Source of the DNA: Rhodocyclaceae bacterium
GTDB lineage: Bacteria > Pseudomonadota > Gammaproteobacteria > Burkholderiales > Rhodocyclaceae
Direction: 5' to 3'
Assembly (NCBI GenBank): GCA_025361105.1
Contig: JANYAW010000052.1
Location: 1-9,214 of the forward strand
DNA length: 9,214 bases
The position numbers and the translations under genes were made by a program. This document shows, piece by piece, positions 7,269 to 9,214 of the stretch (position 1 is the first letter of the stretch; each line of letters opens with the position of its first letter). Under the pieces are notes generated by a model. That model saw only the letters and a list, made by a program, of their open reading frames with translations, was not told where the DNA came from and ran no database searches.

Positions 7269-8723
7269 TTAAGTCTCCACGCGAAAAAACCGCCGTATGC
7301 GCGAAAGCACGCTGCGCATTTCCACTTGCTGCGTTTCCGATTTGACGATTTGATGCAGCGCCGAATCGTTGGTTTTATGACGGGCATCGATTAGCTCGGC
7401 AATGCGTTCGACCAGCGCCGGATTATGCGCAAAGATGCCGGCCATGGTGTCCTTGTTGACCACGAATAACACCGTCGGTTCGGTGGTTCGCACGTTCGCA
7501 GAACGCGGCTCGCCGGTGAATAACGACATCTCGCCAAGGCAATCGCCCGGCCATAGTCTGCCGACGACAACGGGGCCGTCGGACTTGTCGATAGTGACTG
7601 CCAAACCGCCTTCCGAGACCACAAACATGCTGTCGCCAGGCTCGCCCGCCTGGAGCAATTGATGCCCGGTTTGTAAGCGCAAAGTCTGCACCTCAGCAGC
7701 CACTGTCGCCAAATCATTGGGTGGAAGGATAGAGAGAAAACGTACGCTACCGAGCATCGCCAATCGCGCTTGCGGCTGGTCGATGTGATGCGTGCTGACG
7801 TTAGCCGGCGGAGCGACATCGGTATGCTGCGTGCGCACCACCGGAATGCCCGCTGCCTTGAGAAATTGCAAGGCGTTGACCAACACGAGATGATTCACTT
7901 TCACTGGCGAAATGCTGCCTGCATCGATGCAATACAGCAAACGGAAATTGATGCCGCCATCCTTAATCGAACTGATGCGGACATAGGGTGCAGGGCTGCT
8001 GGCAATGGCACCTTCGTGCGCGGTCTTGTTCAGCGCGCCTTGCAACACCGCGCGAATGCGCACTTCGTCGTGCTCTGCACCGAGATCAATGCCGGAACCA
8101 AATTCCGTCCAGCGTGTGGGCCTTGAGCGATTGACGATGACCAGATTGGCGAACTCGCCGTTGGGAATCAGAATGATGTTTTCCGCACGATCAGCGAACA
8201 CCACTGTGCGCCATGCAATCTCCAATAATTTGCCGGACATATCACGACCACGATGTTGAAAATCCAACCATTCACCGACGCTAATCGAGCGATCCAATTG
8301 CAAGGCGATGCCAGAAAAAATGTCGGCGACCAAACCACGCAAGGCAAAACCCAGCACCAAACCAAGCACCCCGGACGCACCCAAAATGGTGGTCAGCGAT
8401 TGATGAAAAACCAGATTGATGGCCGCTGCGATGAGCACGGCGTAAATCAAAAAACTGGCGATTTGCAAGGCGAGACGCGGCAGGCGCGTGACAATTTTGC
8501 CGCCCACATTTTGGCTGGCCATCGCCCACATGATGTGATCGACCATCGCCGCGAAAACCACGAATTGGAAGAACGGGAGAAGGTCGCCCCACAAAAATCC
8601 GGCCTCTTCGCGCCCTGCTGCCAGCCAACCCAAAGCGAAACCCAAAAACGTCGAAGCGCAAATTGCTGCGACGATATTAAGTGCAGCGATGAACAAAAAT
8701 TTTGCTGAATTTAGTTTGTGCAT
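7269..8723 (-). CDS. MscS-type mechanosensitive channel with C-terminal cyclic-nucleotide-binding domain
   Basis: The 484-residue protein has hydrophobic segments at about 8-34, 43-66 and 85-105. A pore-lining helix at about 109-141, rich in Gly and Ala (GASGVLGLVLGFALRGLVADIFSG), is followed by an MscS beta domain with LLEIAWRT and ILIPNGEFAN (about 166-193). After a soluble MscS-like region comes a cyclic-nucleotide-binding domain at about 325-445: GEPGDSMFVV near 360-369 and the phosphate-binding cassette GEMSLFTGEPRSA at 397-409, with the Glu and Arg that normally hold the cyclic nucleotide present. This is the architecture of bacterial cyclic-nucleotide-gated (bCNG) channels, which may respond to cAMP or cGMP more than to tension. 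The start ATG has no good ribosome binding site. The gene converges on the small membrane protein with a 10-bp gap. Confidence 0.92.
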   Translation of the reverse strand: MHKLNSAKFLFIAALNIVAAICASTFLGFALGWLAAGREEAGFLWGDLLPFFQFVVFAAMVDHIMWAMASQNVGGKIVTRLPRLALQIASFLIYAVLIAAAINLVFHQSLTTILGASGVLGLVLGFALRGLVADIFSGIALQLDRSISVGEWLDFQHRGRDMSGKLLEIAWRTVVFADRAENIILIPNGEFANLVIVNRSRPTRWTEFGSGIDLGAEHDEVRIRAVLQGALNKTAHEGAIASSPAPYVRISSIKDGGINFRLLYCIDAGSISPVKVNHLVLVNALQFLKAAGIPVVRTQHTDVAPPANVSTHHIDQPQARLAMLGSVRFLSILPPNDLATVAAEVQTLRLQTGHQLLQAGEPGDSMFVVSEGGLAVTIDKSDGPVVVGRLWPGDCLGEMSLFTGEPRSANVRTTEPTVLFVVNKDTMAGIFAHNPALVERIAELIDARHKTNDSALHQIVKSETQQVEMRSVLSRIRRFFRVET

Positions 8724-8746
8724 AGTGTTCGTTGTAATAATTTTCG

Positions 8747-8762
8747 CGCCGCGATTGCGGCG
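8747..8762. promoter_or_regulatory. GC hairpin in the channel gene leader
   Basis: CGCCGC (8747-8752) and GCGGCG (8757-8762) form a perfect 6-bp stem with a 4-base loop. On the minus strand it ends 23 nt before the channel ATG and is followed by an A/T-rich stretch. It may be a leader hairpin. Without a T-run it does not look like a terminator. Confidence 0.35.
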
Positions 8763-8796
8763 ACGAATTCAAGCGATTTTGTTGGTCGATTTACTT

Positions 8797-8821
8797 CTCT
8801 CTCCCGCGAGGGAAGAGGGAG
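8797..8821. repeat. Degenerate CTCTCCC/GGGAGAG palindromic element
   Basis: CTCTCTCCC, loop GCGA, then GGGAAGAGGGAG form an imperfect hairpin with a CCC/GGG core at 8803-8805 and 8810-8812. One frame across it reads SLSREGRGS. Near-identical palindromes, spuriously translated as LSRERE- or LSRGRG-like strings, are widespread in intergenic regions of many beta- and gammaproteobacteria. This looks like a decayed copy and is not coding. Confidence 0.55.
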
Positions 8822-8842
8822 CAAGGCTGATCAAAGCGACCC

Positions 8843-8885
8843 GCCAGTTGGTGCTGGTGTGGAGTGGCGGCTTTGCACAGCCGCC
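8843..8885 (+). repeat. Intergenic repeat, copy 3, with adjacent 7-bp hairpin
   Basis: The core at 8843-8856 is identical to the cores at 3736 and 5883. Ten bases further on, GGCGGCT (8866-8872) and AGCCGCC (8879-8885) form a perfect 7-bp stem with a 6-base loop. The element lies between the end of the M13 peptidase gene (stop at 8937, minus) and the start of the channel gene. Similarity to the other copies stops soon after the core. Confidence 0.65.
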
Positions 8886-8936
8886 CCGTTATGCAGGCAC
8901 AAAGCCGTGCTTCGCGAAACCCCTGCTTCGCCGCCC

Positions 8937-9214
8937 TCACCACACCCGACAGCGTTTTTCCGCGACCATAGCTTGCCCGGCTTTGCAGGCAAACGCTTGC
9001 TGGAATTCCGGCATGTTAACCATCAAGCCATTGACACGATATTTGCCCGGTGAATGCGGATTGGTGAGCGCGCGATCACGCAAATCTTCGGGGCGATTGT
9101 TTTCGCAAGCCCATTGTGAATAGCCGACGAAAAAACGCTGCTCGGGTGTTAGGCCGTCGCGCGTTTCCAATTTCTTGTCGGCTACTTCCATTTTCCACGC
9201 CATCCAGCCCAGCA
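8937..9214 (-). CDS. M13 (neprilysin/PepO-like) zinc metallopeptidase, C-terminal fragment cut by the window edge
   Basis: About 92 C-terminal residues are visible and the frame stays open through the right edge (upstream residues read LGW before the in-window Met), so this Met is internal and not a start. Conserved end-of-protein blocks of the M13 family are clear: LTPEQRFFVGYSQWAC, the RPEDLRDRALTNPHSPGKYR region, VNMPEFQQAFACK, and the terminal CRVW. The zinc-binding HExxH and the downstream ExxxD lie outside the window. Such bacterial enzymes are exported, or anchored by a lipid or membrane helix, and cut oligopeptides in the periplasm. Gene orientation matches the channel gene 213 bp downstream, but the structured gap argues against a tight operon. 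Confidence 0.9.
   Translation of the reverse strand, partial: LGWMAWKMEVADKKLETRDGLTPEQRFFVGYSQWACENNRPEDLRDRALTNPHSPGKYRVNGLMVNMPEFQQAFACKAGQAMVAEKRCRVW

Noticed and set aside
8253..8708. 151-codon plus-strand open frame opposite the channel gene
   Set aside because: It is fully antisense to an unmistakable MscS pore region, and the translation is low-complexity in polar residues.
8866..8885. Intrinsic terminator for the M13 peptidase gene
   Set aside because: The 7-bp stem is good, but no T-run follows it in either direction, so it is recorded only as a hairpin.
3736..8885. CRISPR array or integron attC series from the recurring 14-base core
   Set aside because: The copies are 2-3 kb apart with complete genes between them, too far for CRISPR. 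The intervening genes are on mixed strands with their own leaders and there is no integrase.
8718..9123. Plus-strand open frames over the right-hand intergenic region
   Set aside because: They cross the palindromic element (SLSREGRGS) and then run antisense to the M13 peptidase, a classic source of spurious hypothetical proteins.

Overview
The window is bacterial chromosomal DNA of moderate G+C with dense, mostly single-gene transcription units. It carries six complete protein genes and one gene cut by the right edge. The mix (a wax ester synthase/DGAT-type acyltransferase, an LtaS/OpgB-like phosphoglycerol transferase with the Gram-negative style active site, a secreted S9 peptidase, an M13 peptidase ending in CRVW, and a degenerate palindrome whose chance translation reads SLSREGRGS) suggests a betaproteobacterium, perhaps Burkholderiales. 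That placement is an inference from family resemblance only.

Layout. Positions 1-253 are a non-coding leader with a direct repeat and a palindrome. Positions 254-1786 (+) encode the WS/DGAT acyltransferase, followed 16 bp later by the LtaS-like membrane phosphoglycerol transferase (1803-3728, +). These two look co-transcribed. Converging on them from the other strand is a secreted prolyl-oligopeptidase-family (S9) peptidase (3770-5803, -). Next are a TIGR00266/AIM24-family protein (5923-6726, -) and, divergent from it across a 121-bp gap holding an 8-bp inverted repeat, a small two-helix membrane protein of the 'low affinity iron permease' family (6848-7258, +). An MscS-type channel fused to a cyclic-nucleotide-binding domain (7269-8723, -) converges on that gene with a 10-bp gap. 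After a structured 213-bp intergenic region the window ends in the C-terminus of an M13 (neprilysin-like) metallopeptidase (8937 to beyond 9214, -).

How the genes may work together. The clearest possible link is between the first two. LtaS/OpgB-type enzymes transfer glycerol-phosphate from phosphatidylglycerol and release diacylglycerol. WS/DGAT enzymes acylate diacylglycerol to triacylglycerol. The pair could therefore channel membrane-derived diacylglycerol into storage lipid. The remaining genes look like independent envelope or housekeeping functions.

The most unexplained signal is a short sequence, GCCAGTTGGTGCTG, found three times. Each copy is intergenic, in the same orientation, just beyond the 3' end of a gene, and each is followed by a small inverted repeat. 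No tRNA, rRNA, CRISPR array, IS element, integrase or phage gene was seen, and no convincing Rho-independent terminator with a T-run was found.
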